Assembly: GCF_900113685.1 (NCBI RefSeq)
Contig: NZ_FOQG01000001.1
Span: forward strand, 186,001-250,000
Origin: Nocardioides psychrotolerans
GTDB lineage: Bacteria; Actinomycetota; Actinomycetes; Propionibacteriales; Nocardioidaceae
Reading direction: 5' to 3'
DNA length: 64,000 nt
The position numbers and the translations under genes are program-made. Below, in pieces: positions 18,626 to 26,946 of this stretch. Numbering within the stretch: the first letter of the stretch is position 1; every line of letters starts with the position of its first letter. The notes under the pieces are model-generated. The model saw only the letters and a program-made list of their open reading frames with translations. It was not told the origin of the DNA and ran no database searches.

Positions 18626-20322
18626 CGGAGGCGTTGCACCCTTCCTTCGTCCCACACGGGGCCGTCGGACTCATAGACGTCGCCGTCGGCGCCGTAGACC
18701 AGGAACCGGTCGAAGCCGCGCGCGAACCAGCGGTCGTGGGTGACCGCTACGACCGTGCCGTCGAAGGCCTCGAGGCCCTCCTCGAGCGCCTCGGCGGACT
18801 GCACGTCGAGGTTGTCGGTGGGCTCGTCGAGCAGCAGCAGCGTGGCGCCCGACAGCTCGAGCAGCAGGATCTGGAAGCGCGCCTGCTGACCACCCGACAG
18901 CGACTCGAAGCGCTGGTCGGCAGCGTGGGCGAGCTCGTAGCGGTCGAGCACCCGCGCCGCCTGCTCGCGGCCCATGCCCGAGCGGCCGCGCCCGTCCGCC
19001 TCGCCGTCGCCTCGGTGCAGGATCTCGATCAGCGTGCGGCCGACCAGCTCGGGGTGCTCGTGAGTCTGCACGAACCACCCCGGGCGCACGCGCGCGCCGA
19101 GCTTGGCCTTGCCCTGGTGGATCACCGGCTTGATCTCGACGTCGCCGACCGGCTGGTGCTCGATGTCCGGGTCCGAGCCGCCCGAGGCGAGCAGTCGCAG
19201 GAAGTGCGACTTGCCCGAGCCGTTGGACCCGAGGACGGCGACCCGCTCGCCGTACCAGACCTCGAGGTCGAAGGGCCGCATCAGCCCGGACAGCTCGAGG
19301 TCCTCGCAGACGACCGCGCGCTTGCCGGTGCGCCCGCCCTTGAGGCGCATCGTCACCTGCTGCTCGCGCGGCTGCTCGGTCGGCGGCCCGGCCTCCTCGA
19401 ACTTGCGCAGCCGGGTCTGGGAGGCGCGGTACTGGCTGGACATGCCGTCGTTGTACTCGGACTTGATCTTCAACCGCAGCACCAGCGCCTTGATCTTGGC
19501 GTGCTCCTCGTCCCACCGCCTGCGCATCTCCTCGAAGCGCGCGAAGCGGTCCTTGCGGGCCTCGTGATAGCTCGCGAACCCGCCGGGATGGGTCCACACC
19601 AGGTTGCCCGCGTGACCGAGCTCCACGGTCACGACGCGCGTGGCGGTGTTGTCGAGCAGCTCGCGGTCGTGGCTGATGAACAGGATCGTCTTGCCGGACT
19701 CCCGGATGCGCTGCTCGAGCCAGATCTTGCCGGGGACGTCGAGGTAGTTGTCGGGCTCGTCGAGGAGCAGGACCTCGTCGGGGCCGGCCAGGAGGTACTC
19801 CAGCACCAGCCGTTTCTGCTCGCCGCCCGACAGCGTGCGCAGCTCGCGATACTTCGCCTTGTCGTAGGCCACCGCCAGCGCCTTGATCGTGCAGACGTCC
19901 CAGGTGACCTCGATGTCGTAGCCACCGGCATCGGCGTAGTCCGAGAGCGCCTCGGCGTAGGCCATCTGGGCCACCTCGTCGTCGGTCTCCATCAGCGTCA
20001 GCTCGCACCGGTCGACCAGCGCCGCCGTCTCGCGCACCCGCACCGGGCTGACGCTCAGCAGCAGGTCGGCGACGGTCGGCTCCTCGCCGAGCCCGGCGTT
20101 GACCATCTGCCGCATGACCCCCAGGCCGCCCGTGCGCGTCACCGCGCCGGCGTGCGGCACCAAATCACCGGTGATGATCCTGAGCAGCGTCGTCTTCCCC
20201 GCCCCGTTGGCCCCGACCAGCGCGACCTTGGCACCTTCGCCGACCCGGAACGAGACGTCGTCGAGCAGCACCCGCCCGTCGGGCAGCTCGAACCGGACTC
20301 CACTGACCTCGACGTGTCCCAC
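18622..20322 (-). CDS. ABC-F family ATP-binding protein
   Basis: Cytosolic twin-ATPase of the ABC-F (EttA/antibiotic-resistance) class that acts on the ribosome instead of transporting. The 566-aa protein has Walker A GANGAGKTTLLR (about 36-47), signature LSGGEQKRLVLEYLL and Walker B LLLDEPDNYLD in the first half; a charged interdomain linker; then GSNGSGKSHFLRL, LSGGQQARFQILLLE and LLLLDEPTDNLD in the second. No membrane segments are present, which rules out a transporter. Which tRNA-site function or drug it relates to cannot be told from sequence alone. Coupled to the downstream GNAT gene. Confidence 0.93.
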   Translation of the reverse strand: MGHVEVSGVRFELPDGRVLLDDVSFRVGEGAKVALVGANGAGKTTLLRIITGDLVPHAGAVTRTGGLGVMRQMVNAGLGEEPTVADLLLSVSPVRVRETAALVDRCELTLMETDDEVAQMAYAEALSDYADAGGYDIEVTWDVCTIKALAVAYDKAKYRELRTLSGGEQKRLVLEYLLAGPDEVLLLDEPDNYLDVPGKIWLEQRIRESGKTILFISHDRELLDNTATRVVTVELGHAGNLVWTHPGGFASYHEARKDRFARFEEMRRRWDEEHAKIKALVLRLKIKSEYNDGMSSQYRASQTRLRKFEEAGPPTEQPREQQVTMRLKGGRTGKRAVVCEDLELSGLMRPFDLEVWYGERVAVLGSNGSGKSHFLRLLASGGSDPDIEHQPVGDVEIKPVIHQGKAKLGARVRPGWFVQTHEHPELVGRTLIEILHRGDGEADGRGRSGMGREQAARVLDRYELAHAADQRFESLSGGQQARFQILLLELSGATLLLLDEPTDNLDVQSAEALEEGLEAFDGTVVAVTHDRWFARGFDRFLVYGADGDVYESDGPVWDEGRVQRLR

Positions 20323-20386
20323 GTCGGACGATTGTCCGCTATCCGCTGCCCTGGGTCACGTCGATATGCCGTGGGGTGTCCGGCGG

Positions 20387-20410
20387 GAGGGCCGGCGTAC
20401 GCCGGCCCTC
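20387..20410. terminator. Perfect 24-bp palindrome after the AbiEi-DUF559 gene
   Basis: GAGGGCCGGC and GCCGGCCCTC flank GTAC, four bases from the stop codon of the upstream minus-strand gene. Position and symmetry suit an intrinsic terminator without a T-run. Confidence 0.6.
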
Positions 20411-20414
20411 GTCG

Positions 20415-21284
20415 TCAGCGCTCGGCTGCGGCGAGAGCCGCCACCAGGTCGTCCAGCACCGCCCGGACGTAGGCAGGTGAGCGCATGACCTGCTCCCATG
20501 AGAAGCGCAGCACGATCCATCCGCACACGGTCAGGGCGGTGTCGCGGACGCAGTCGCGCCCGTGGGTCCGGTGGTCGGAGTGGAAGCTCCACGAGTCGGC
20601 CTCGATGACCACGCGGCGCCCCTCGTCCACGAGGTCCGGGTGGAAGGTCTGGCCCCGAGCGACGACAGCGACCTGGGGCCGCACCGAGAGCGCGCCGTGG
20701 TCGAGGATGATCGCGCGCAGCACCGACTCGAACGGGTTGGCCGCTTCGGCGCTCGCCTCACCCGCCACCCGGCGCGCCCCCGGTGCACCTCGTCCTCGCA
20801 GGAGCGCGGCGCCTGACACCAGGTCCGCACGCGTGACGTCCCCCGAGCGGAGCGCCGAGTCGGCCACCGCCAGAGCCTCGTCGAAGGGCAGTCGCCGAGC
20901 GCAGTCGAGCACCGTGCGCCGCTTGCTCGTGACCCCGGCGACCACCTCGCTCGCCTCGAGGTCGGCGTAGACCGCATGCACCCGGACCCGGACCTCAGGG
21001 CTCAACGCGCGGCTGCGGCGGACCGTGACCCAGGCCCGGTCCGGCACGTCCTTGACGGCCCAGCCCCAGTGCTGGGCCGCGCTCAGGTGGGAGAGCACCC
21101 CGGACACCTCACCCGCGATGCGCAGCTGGCCCCGGGCCTGCGGGAGCGCGTAGCGCCCACGAGCCAGCTTCAGCACCGCGCCTCGGTCCAGCGCGGCTCG
21201 GAGGTCACGTCGTCGGGTGGCTGCCCCGATCTCCCGAGCGCTCGCCACGCCTCCGAGCCGACGCAGCGCGGTCTCGACGTCCAT
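20415..21284 (-). CDS. AbiEi-like antitoxin domain fused to DUF559 (Vsr-like nuclease fold)
   Basis: A 289-aa protein. The N-terminal third resembles the winged-helix AbiEi antitoxin domain (DVETALRRLGGVASAREIG ... LKLARGRYALP, then LSHLSAAQHWGW). The C-terminal part carries the DUF559 endonuclease-like fold, with the acidic core FHPDLVDEGRRVVIEADS followed by HRTHGRDCVRDTALTVCGW and LRFSWEQVM. Such fusions are frequent in actinobacteria and their role is unclear. No adjacent AbiEii-type nucleotidyltransferase toxin is present, so a working type IV toxin-antitoxin pair is not supported. It diverges from the acyl-CoA dehydrogenase pair. Confidence 0.82.
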   Translation of the reverse strand: MDVETALRRLGGVASAREIGAATRRRDLRAALDRGAVLKLARGRYALPQARGQLRIAGEVSGVLSHLSAAQHWGWAVKDVPDRAWVTVRRSRALSPEVRVRVHAVYADLEASEVVAGVTSKRRTVLDCARRLPFDEALAVADSALRSGDVTRADLVSGAALLRGRGAPGARRVAGEASAEAANPFESVLRAIILDHGALSVRPQVAVVARGQTFHPDLVDEGRRVVIEADSWSFHSDHRTHGRDCVRDTALTVCGWIVLRFSWEQVMRSPAYVRAVLDDLVAALAAAER

Positions 21285-21424
21285 ACCAAGATCCTGATCC
21301 GGATCGGGGCCTGCCGTCGGAGCCCCTCCACAGGGCTACTTCTACCTGTCAGTAGTTTGGAGGCCTGGTCCGCGCCATGATGGGCCCGGACGAGGTCGAC
21401 GTGACCGACGAGAGGGGCCGATCC

Positions 21425-22600
21425 ATGCAGCTCGAGCTGACCGCCGAGGACCAGGAGTTCCGCGAGGAGATGCGGAAGTTCTTCACCACCGAGGTCTCCG
21501 AGGAGATCCGTCAGGCGGTGATCGAGGGACGTGAGCTCAGCAAGGAGCAGATCGTCGAGAGCCAGCAGACGCTCAACAAGGCCGGCCTCGCCGTGCCTCA
21601 CTGGCCCGAGGAGTGGGGCGGGCGCGGCTGGAGCGAGCTGCAGCGCCACATCTGGCACGAGGAGATGCAGCGCGCCGGGGTCCCGACCCCGCTGGCGTTC
21701 AACGCCTCGATGATCGGCCCGGTGATCGCGCAGTTCGGCACCGAGGAGCAGAAGGCGCGCTTCCTCCCCCAGACCGCCAGCCTCGACATCTGGTGGAGCC
21801 AGGGCTTCTCCGAGCCCGACGCCGGCTCCGACCTCGCGAGCCTGCGCACGACCGCGGTCCGCGACGGTGACGACTGGGTCGTCAACGGCCAGAAGACGTG
21901 GACCACGCTCGGCCAGTACGGCGACTGGATCTTCACCCTGGTCCGCACCGACCCCGAGGTGAAGAAGCAGGCCGGCATCTCGATGCTGCTCATCGACATG
22001 ACCAGCCCCGGTCTCGAGGTCCGCCCGATCCAGCTGATCGACGGCGGTCACGAGGTCAACGAGGTGTGGTTCGAGGACGTCCGCGTCCCCGCCGAGAACA
22101 TGCTGGGCGAGATCAACTCCGGCTGGACCCAGGCCAAGTTCCTGCTCGGCAACGAGCGGGTCGGCGTCGCACCGGTCGGCGCGACCAAGCGCAACCTGTC
22201 CCGCGCCAAGGACCTGGCCAAGGAGACCTCCGACGGCAACGACGGCACCCTCCTGGACGACCCGCTGGTCCGCGCCCGCATCGTCGAGCTCGAGAACGAG
22301 CTGCTCGCCCTCGAGCTGACCGCGCTGCGCGTCGTCGCGCACTCAGCGGGCGGGGAGCCGCACCCGGCCTCGTCGGTGCTCAAGCTCAGGGGCACCGAGC
22401 TCCAGCAGGCCGTCAGCGAGCTGCTCGTCGACCTCGCAGGTCCGGCGTCGGTGGCCTCGGGCGCCGGCGACGGCTCCGACCTCGCCTCGTGGGCGCGCAC
22501 CGTCACGCCCAACTACCTCAACCTGCGCAAGGCCTCCATCTACGGCGGCTCCAACGAGATCCAGCGGCAGATCATCTCCCGCTCGATCCTCGGACTCTGA
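21425..22600 (+). CDS. Acyl-CoA dehydrogenase
   Basis: FAD-dependent alpha,beta-dehydrogenation of an acyl-CoA thioester. The 391-aa protein shows WGGRGWSELQRHIW, the FAD/substrate signatures QGFSEPDAGSDLAS and VNGQKTWTT, and the C-terminal YGGSNEIQRQIISRS. At the position of the MCAD-type catalytic Glu (YEGT) it has Gly, so the base must be elsewhere or supplied by a partner. ATG 21425 follows GAGAGGGG; an ATG 48 bases earlier is possible. Sixteen bases separate it from a second dehydrogenase, as in heteromeric mycobacterial FadE pairs; the substrate is unknown. Confidence 0.92.
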   Translation: MQLELTAEDQEFREEMRKFFTTEVSEEIRQAVIEGRELSKEQIVESQQTLNKAGLAVPHWPEEWGGRGWSELQRHIWHEEMQRAGVPTPLAFNASMIGPVIAQFGTEEQKARFLPQTASLDIWWSQGFSEPDAGSDLASLRTTAVRDGDDWVVNGQKTWTTLGQYGDWIFTLVRTDPEVKKQAGISMLLIDMTSPGLEVRPIQLIDGGHEVNEVWFEDVRVPAENMLGEINSGWTQAKFLLGNERVGVAPVGATKRNLSRAKDLAKETSDGNDGTLLDDPLVRARIVELENELLALELTALRVVAHSAGGEPHPASSVLKLRGTELQQAVSELLVDLAGPASVASGAGDGSDLASWARTVTPNYLNLRKASIYGGSNEIQRQIISRSILGL

Positions 22601-22616
22601 GCCGAAGGGGACAGAC

Positions 22617-23765
22617 ATGGACTTCACGTACGACGACGAGCAGGTTGCCCTCCGCGACGCGGTGCGCGGCCTGGTGGGCAAGGCCTACAACGACTACGAG
22701 CACCGGCGCCAGATCGTCGGTGAGGACCCGGGCTTCGACGAGGAGCAGTGGTCACGCCTGGCCGAGATGGGCGTCCTCGGGCTGCCCTTCTGCGAGGACG
22801 ACGGCGGCGTCGGCGCAGGCCCGGTCGAGATCGGCATCGTGTGTCAGGAGCTCGGCCGCACCATCGCCCCGGAGCCGTTCCTGGCCTCGGTCGTGCTGGC
22901 CGGCGGTCTGGTCTCCGCGGCCGGCACCGCCGAGCAGCGCGGCGAGGTGCTCGGCGCCCTGTCCGCCGGCGACAGCGTGCTGGCCTTCGCCCACGACGAG
23001 CCCGGCCGCCGCTGGGGCCCCACGGCCCAGAAGGTCACGGCCACGCAGGACGGCGACTCCTGGGCGCTCACCGGTGTCAAGGAGCCGGTCCTCCACGGCG
23101 CCCGCGCCGACGTGCTGGTCGTGAGCGCCGCGCTGCCCGACGGTGGCACCGGCCTCTTCCTGGTCGCCGGCGACGCCGACGGGCTCGCGCGCGAGGGCTA
23201 CTCGACGTACGACGGCGGGCGGGCCGCTCGCGTCGCCCTCGACGGCACCGCGGCGACCCCGCTCGGCGAGGCCGGAGCGGATCTCACGGCCACGATCGCG
23301 ACCGTCCAGGACATCACCCGGATCATGGCCGGCAACCAGTCGCTCGGCGCGATGCAGACGCTGCTCAAGGCGACCACCGACTACCTCAAGAGCCGCAAGC
23401 AGTTCGGCGTCACGCTCAACACCTTCCAGGCGCTGACGTTCCGGGCCGCCGACATGTACACCTCGCTCGAGCTGACCCACAGCCTCGTCGACTGGTCGAC
23501 CATGGTCATCGCGGCCGGGTCTCCCGAAGAGGTCGCGGCTGCCGCGGCCCGCGCCAGCCTGCAGGTCAGCCGGGGCGGGCGTCACGTCGGCCAGGAGGCG
23601 ATCCAGCTCCACGGCGGGATCGCGATGACGGCGGAATACAACGTGGGCATGTTCGTCGCCCACCTCACCGCGCTCGACCACCTGCTCGGCGACGGCAACC
23701 ACCAGGTCGGCGTGCTCTCCACCAAGGTCGGCGACTACGAGCTGATCGACCCGCTCGACGTCTGA
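22617..23765 (+). CDS. Acyl-CoA dehydrogenase, partner subunit
   Basis: A 382-aa acyl-CoA dehydrogenase-fold protein beginning MDFTYDDEQVALRDAVRGLV, with RKQFGVTLNTFQALTFRAAD and QLHGGIAMTAEYNVGMFVAH near the C-terminus. The middle beta domain is divergent. GGGGACAG lies upstream of its ATG. The tight spacing after the first dehydrogenase and the different consensus of the two argue for an alpha2beta2-type complex as known for FadE26-FadE27, though I cannot name the substrate. Confidence 0.88.
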   Translation: MDFTYDDEQVALRDAVRGLVGKAYNDYEHRRQIVGEDPGFDEEQWSRLAEMGVLGLPFCEDDGGVGAGPVEIGIVCQELGRTIAPEPFLASVVLAGGLVSAAGTAEQRGEVLGALSAGDSVLAFAHDEPGRRWGPTAQKVTATQDGDSWALTGVKEPVLHGARADVLVVSAALPDGGTGLFLVAGDADGLAREGYSTYDGGRAARVALDGTAATPLGEAGADLTATIATVQDITRIMAGNQSLGAMQTLLKATTDYLKSRKQFGVTLNTFQALTFRAADMYTSLELTHSLVDWSTMVIAAGSPEEVAAAAARASLQVSRGGRHVGQEAIQLHGGIAMTAEYNVGMFVAHLTALDHLLGDGNHQVGVLSTKVGDYELIDPLDV

Positions 23766-23905
23766 AATCGCCTCGACGCGGCGGTCACGGGAGCAGCAGA
23801 CTCATCCTGTGACCGCCGCCGGCGCGGCGTGATTCAAGGCCGACCACGCCACCGCGCGGCTCGAGATGTTCCTCGACGGCGGCGGCACCTCCGACTGACC
23901 AGGGG

Positions 23906-23955
23906 CCGAGTCGGCGCGATGTTGCACGCCGGCCTGCAACATCGCGCCGACTCGG
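23906..23955. terminator. Long hairpin between convergent genes (21-bp arms)
   Basis: Perfect 21-bp arms (23906-23926 and 23935-23955) around an 8-nt loop lie between the acyl-CoA dehydrogenase stop and the opposing methyltransferase stop. It would terminate transcription from both sides. It shares GAGTCGG and GTTGCA with the 42-bp palindrome at 3877-3918. Confidence 0.75.
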
Positions 23956-23959
23956 CGGG

Positions 23960-24556
23960 TCAGGCCCGGCGCGTCTCCAGCACCCGGAAGGCCTTGGCGC
24001 TGGCCAGCCGCGTGGTGGGGTAGCCCTGCTCGCCCAGCCAGCGCTGCAGCGAGTCGGCGCCGAGGAACTTGCCGACGACCATGACCGCGCGACCACCGGG
24101 CGCGAGCCGCGGCAGCCAGGTGAGCAGCAGCGCGTGCAGCGCCTCCTTGCCGATGCGGATCGGCGGGTTGCTCCAGATCTCGTCGTACGACGCGTCGGCG
24201 GCGACGCCGTCCGGGGTCGTCGCGGTGAACCGGTCCGCAAGCCCCAACGCAGCGGCGTTCTCGGTGGCGAGGAGGACCGCCCGTTCGTTGACGTCGACCG
24301 CGGTCACGACCGCGTCAGGCACCGCCGTGGCGATGGCCAGGCCGATCACGCCCCAGCCGCAGCCGAGGTCGAGGATCCGCCCACCGGCGGGCGGCGCGGT
24401 CTCTCGGAAGAGGATGGCGGTGCCGATGTCGACGCGGCCCTGGGCGAAGACGCCCGACCCGCTGGTCAGGCGCAGCTCGTGGCCCCACACCTGAGCCACC
24501 ACGGGCGCGCGCTTGAAGGCCACGCTCGGGTCGGCCGAGAAGTAGTGCTCATCCAT
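23960..24556 (-). CDS. RsmC-like class I SAM-dependent methyltransferase
   Basis: A 198-aa protein matching the MTS domain of 16S rRNA guanine-N2 methyltransferases. It has SAM motif I ILDLGCGWGVIGLA, acidic motif II VTAVDVNERAV and the N6/N2-type catalytic NPPIRIGKEALH. E. coli RsmC carries an additional N-terminal half that is absent here. Starting at MDEHYFSADPS (24556) overlaps truA's end by 8 bp; a start 27 bases earlier is possible. The target, rRNA or tRNA, is inferred from the family and from pairing with truA. Confidence 0.85.
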   Translation of the reverse strand: MDEHYFSADPSVAFKRAPVVAQVWGHELRLTSGSGVFAQGRVDIGTAILFRETAPPAGGRILDLGCGWGVIGLAIATAVPDAVVTAVDVNERAVLLATENAAALGLADRFTATTPDGVAADASYDEIWSNPPIRIGKEALHALLLTWLPRLAPGGRAVMVVGKFLGADSLQRWLGEQGYPTTRLASAKAFRVLETRRA

Positions 24557-25337
24557 CGCGTCTCGCTCTCGTCGTGACGGCACGTGACGCCAGCTCGTCG
24601 TCGGGAGGGTAGGCGACCTCCTCGAGCGTCAGCCCCTGGGCTTCTGCGACTACTACGCTCGCGTCGCGCTCGGTCACCGCCAGGATCGCAGCCGGCCAGG
24701 CGATCTCCCGACGCCCCTCCCCGACCGCCAGCAGGCAGCCGACCAGCGAGCGCACCATGCCGTGGCAGAACGCGTCGGCGCGCACGTCGGCGACCGCCAG
24801 CCCCTCGGGCGAGCGCGACCAGTGCAGGTCGAGCAGCGTGCGGATCGTGGTGGCACCCACGCGGCGGCGGCAGAAGGCAGCGAAGTCCTGCTGCCCCAGG
24901 AGGTGCTGGGCCGCATCGTTCATCGCGTCGAGGTCGAGCTCGCGCTCCCAGACCAGCACGTGCGAGCGCACGAGCGGGTCGACGAGATCCACGCGGTCGG
25001 CGATCCGGTAGGCGTAGCGCCGCCACAGCGCCGAGAAGCGGGCGTCGAAGCCGGGCGGGGCCTCGACGACCCGGTGCACCCGGATCTCCGACGGCAGCAC
25101 CCCGTTGAGCCGGCGCTGCAGCTGCGGGTGGAGCTCGGCGACGTCGCAATGGACGACCTGCCCGCGGGCGTGGACCCCGGTGTCGGTGCGGCCCGCGCAG
25201 ACGGTGTCGATGCGGTCGAGGCGGAGAACGGTGGTGAGCGCTGCCTCGAGGTGGCCCTGCACGGTCCGCAGGCCCGGCTGCGTCGCCCAGCCGTGGAAGG
25301 CCCCGCCGTCGTAGGCGAGATCGATCCGCAGGCGCAC
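24549..25337 (-). CDS. truA: tRNA pseudouridine synthase A
   Basis: Isomerises uridines 38-40 of tRNA anticodon stems. The 262-aa protein begins MRLRIDLAYDGGAFHGWATQ, and the catalytic Asp lies in AGRTDTGVHARGQV (about residue 52). Later blocks include HFDARFSALWRRY-type sequence (DARFSALWRRYAYRI) and HGMVRSLVGCLLAVGEG. In many actinobacteria truA directly follows rplQ; here about 4.3 kb of other genes intervene. The downstream methyltransferase overlaps it. Confidence 0.96.
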   Translation of the reverse strand: MRLRIDLAYDGGAFHGWATQPGLRTVQGHLEAALTTVLRLDRIDTVCAGRTDTGVHARGQVVHCDVAELHPQLQRRLNGVLPSEIRVHRVVEAPPGFDARFSALWRRYAYRIADRVDLVDPLVRSHVLVWERELDLDAMNDAAQHLLGQQDFAAFCRRRVGATTIRTLLDLHWSRSPEGLAVADVRADAFCHGMVRSLVGCLLAVGEGRREIAWPAAILAVTERDASVVVAEAQGLTLEEVAYPPDDELASRAVTTRARRDG

Positions 25338-25519
25338 CCGCAGAGCCTAGTGGGTGACGTCGGTGGTCAGCGCTTCGGGAGGAACCGCAGGGTGGAGGCA
25401 CAGCCTCGGGCGACATCCGCGCAGGATCGATGAAGCGGGTCGCGGCCGCGACCGGCGAGGGCTCCTCGGTGGTGCCCCTCGTGCACGCCTACCTCGCGCC
25501 GGAAGGCTGAGCCAGCGCC

Positions 25520-26395
25520 CTAGAGCTCGTGGCGGTACGGCGGGTCGGCGCCACGTCGCGAGACGGTCACCGCTGCGGCGGCCGCTGCGTGCGCCAACGC
25601 CTTCTCCGGCGCCACCGCGAGGTCGTCCCACTGGTCGCCCCACAGGGCGTCGATGAGGCCGGCCGAGAACGTGTCGCCGGCACCGATCGTGTCGACGACG
25701 TGGGTGCGGACGGCGGGGACGGTCACCTCGCGCTCATCGGTGAACCACGTCGAGCCGGACTCCCCGCGCGTCACGGCCACGGCGCGCGGACCGAGGGACA
25801 GCAGGTGCCGCGCCGCGTCAGTGACCGACCACGACGGATAGAGCGCCTCGAGGTCCTCGTCGCTGGCCTTGACCAGGTGGGCCAGGGCAGCGACCCGCTC
25901 CACCTGCCCCACCACGTCGCCGCCCGTGCCGGTGATGGCGGGCCGCGCGTTGACGTCATAGCTGATCGTGGCGGTGGCGCGCAGCCGCTCGAGCAGCCTC
26001 AAGACGTCCGCGGCACCGGGCTGCAGCACCGCCCCGATCGAGCAGACGTGGACCGTGACGGGCGCGACCTCACCGACCGGGTGGAAGCGCCAGTCGAGGT
26101 CGAACTCGTAGGAGGCCGACCCGTCGGCCGCGATCGTGGCCCGTGCCGTCGACGTGCGCTCGAGTGCGTGGGGGTCCACGGCGAGCTCCACACCCGACCC
26201 GCCGAGGTGCGCCGCGATGGCGCGGCCACGGTCGTCGTCGGCGTACGACGTCACGAAGCGCACGCGGCGCCCGAGCCGGGCGAGCGCCACCGCCACGTTG
26301 GCTGCGCTGCCGCCGGGGCGTTCGTTGTCGCGGCCGTCGGGCTCGACCACGATGTCGACGAGCGACTCACCGACGACGAGGGCGTAGGGCTCCAT
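25520..26395 (-). CDS. PfkB-family carbohydrate kinase (fructokinase-like)
   Basis: ATP-dependent sugar kinase of the ribokinase fold. The 291-aa protein has the first PfkB signature region (RPGGSAANVAVALARLG) and the second, DTIGAGDTFSAGL, with the catalytic Asp of GAGD. The substrate is not readable; length and motifs suit fructokinase or a related sugar kinase. The gene is divergent from the GntR regulator 51 bp away, which might control it. About 180 bp without a convincing gene separate it from truA. Confidence 0.88.
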   Translation of the reverse strand: MEPYALVVGESLVDIVVEPDGRDNERPGGSAANVAVALARLGRRVRFVTSYADDDRGRAIAAHLGGSGVELAVDPHALERTSTARATIAADGSASYEFDLDWRFHPVGEVAPVTVHVCSIGAVLQPGAADVLRLLERLRATATISYDVNARPAITGTGGDVVGQVERVAALAHLVKASDEDLEALYPSWSVTDAARHLLSLGPRAVAVTRGESGSTWFTDEREVTVPAVRTHVVDTIGAGDTFSAGLIDALWGDQWDDLAVAPEKALAHAAAAAAVTVSRRGADPPYRHEL

Positions 26396-26446
26396 GCCCG
26401 AATCTCTACCACGTCAGGGAAGGCGTGGGCTCGCTATCGTCCTGGC

Positions 26447-26827
26447 ATGACCGTCCTGCCGCTCGACCCGGCGCTGCCGGAGCCACCGTTCGAGCAGCTG
26501 CGCACCCAGATCGCGGGGCGGGCGTCCGACGGGGACCTCCCGGCCGGCACCAAGCTGCCCACGGTCCGGGCGCTGGCCGAGCAGCTGGGTCTCGCCCCCA
26601 ACACCGTGGCCCGCGCCTACAAGGAGCTCGAGGCCGACGGGGTCGTCGTGACCGAGGGACGCCGCGGCACCTTCGTGGCAGCAGCCGCCGGTGACGGCAC
26701 CCCGGCCGACGTGGCAGCGGCCGCCGCGGAGCTCGCGACGGCCGCCCGCAGGTCCGGTCTCACCCTCGCCCAGACCCAGCGACTCCTCGACGCGGCCTGG
26801 GCGGGGCCTCAATCGGCCCGCACGTAG
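26447..26827 (+). CDS. GntR-family transcriptional regulator (YtrA-like, short)
   Basis: A 126-aa DNA-binding protein. The winged helix spans about residues 12-80, with PPFEQLRTQIAG, the GntR hallmark LPAGTKLPTVRALAEQLGL and NTVARAYKELEADGVV. The remainder is a short helical tail and lacks a FadR/HutC effector domain, which is the YtrA pattern. A TATCGT box ends 6 nt before the ATG, so the message may be leaderless. Plausible targets are its own divergent region and the PfkB kinase gene. Confidence 0.9.
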   Translation: MTVLPLDPALPEPPFEQLRTQIAGRASDGDLPAGTKLPTVRALAEQLGLAPNTVARAYKELEADGVVVTEGRRGTFVAAAAGDGTPADVAAAAAELATAARRSGLTLAQTQRLLDAAWAGPQSART

Positions 26828-26946
26828 AGCGCGATCGCCAGCTCGGCGTCGGCCGACGCGGGACCCTCGACCCGGCGGGTGTTGCTCTCATGCCTGTCAC
26901 CACCCGGTGGACCCTGCCCAAGGTTGCCCCGGGCAGGATGGAGGAC

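Noticed and set aside
18475..20472. Large plus-strand frame opposite the ABC-F and GNAT genes.
   Set aside because: No domain and shadow composition; both minus-strand genes have full motif sets.
20415..21284. Type IV toxin-antitoxin system.
   Set aside because: Only the antitoxin-like fusion protein is present; neighbours are an ABC-F ATPase and acyl-CoA dehydrogenases.
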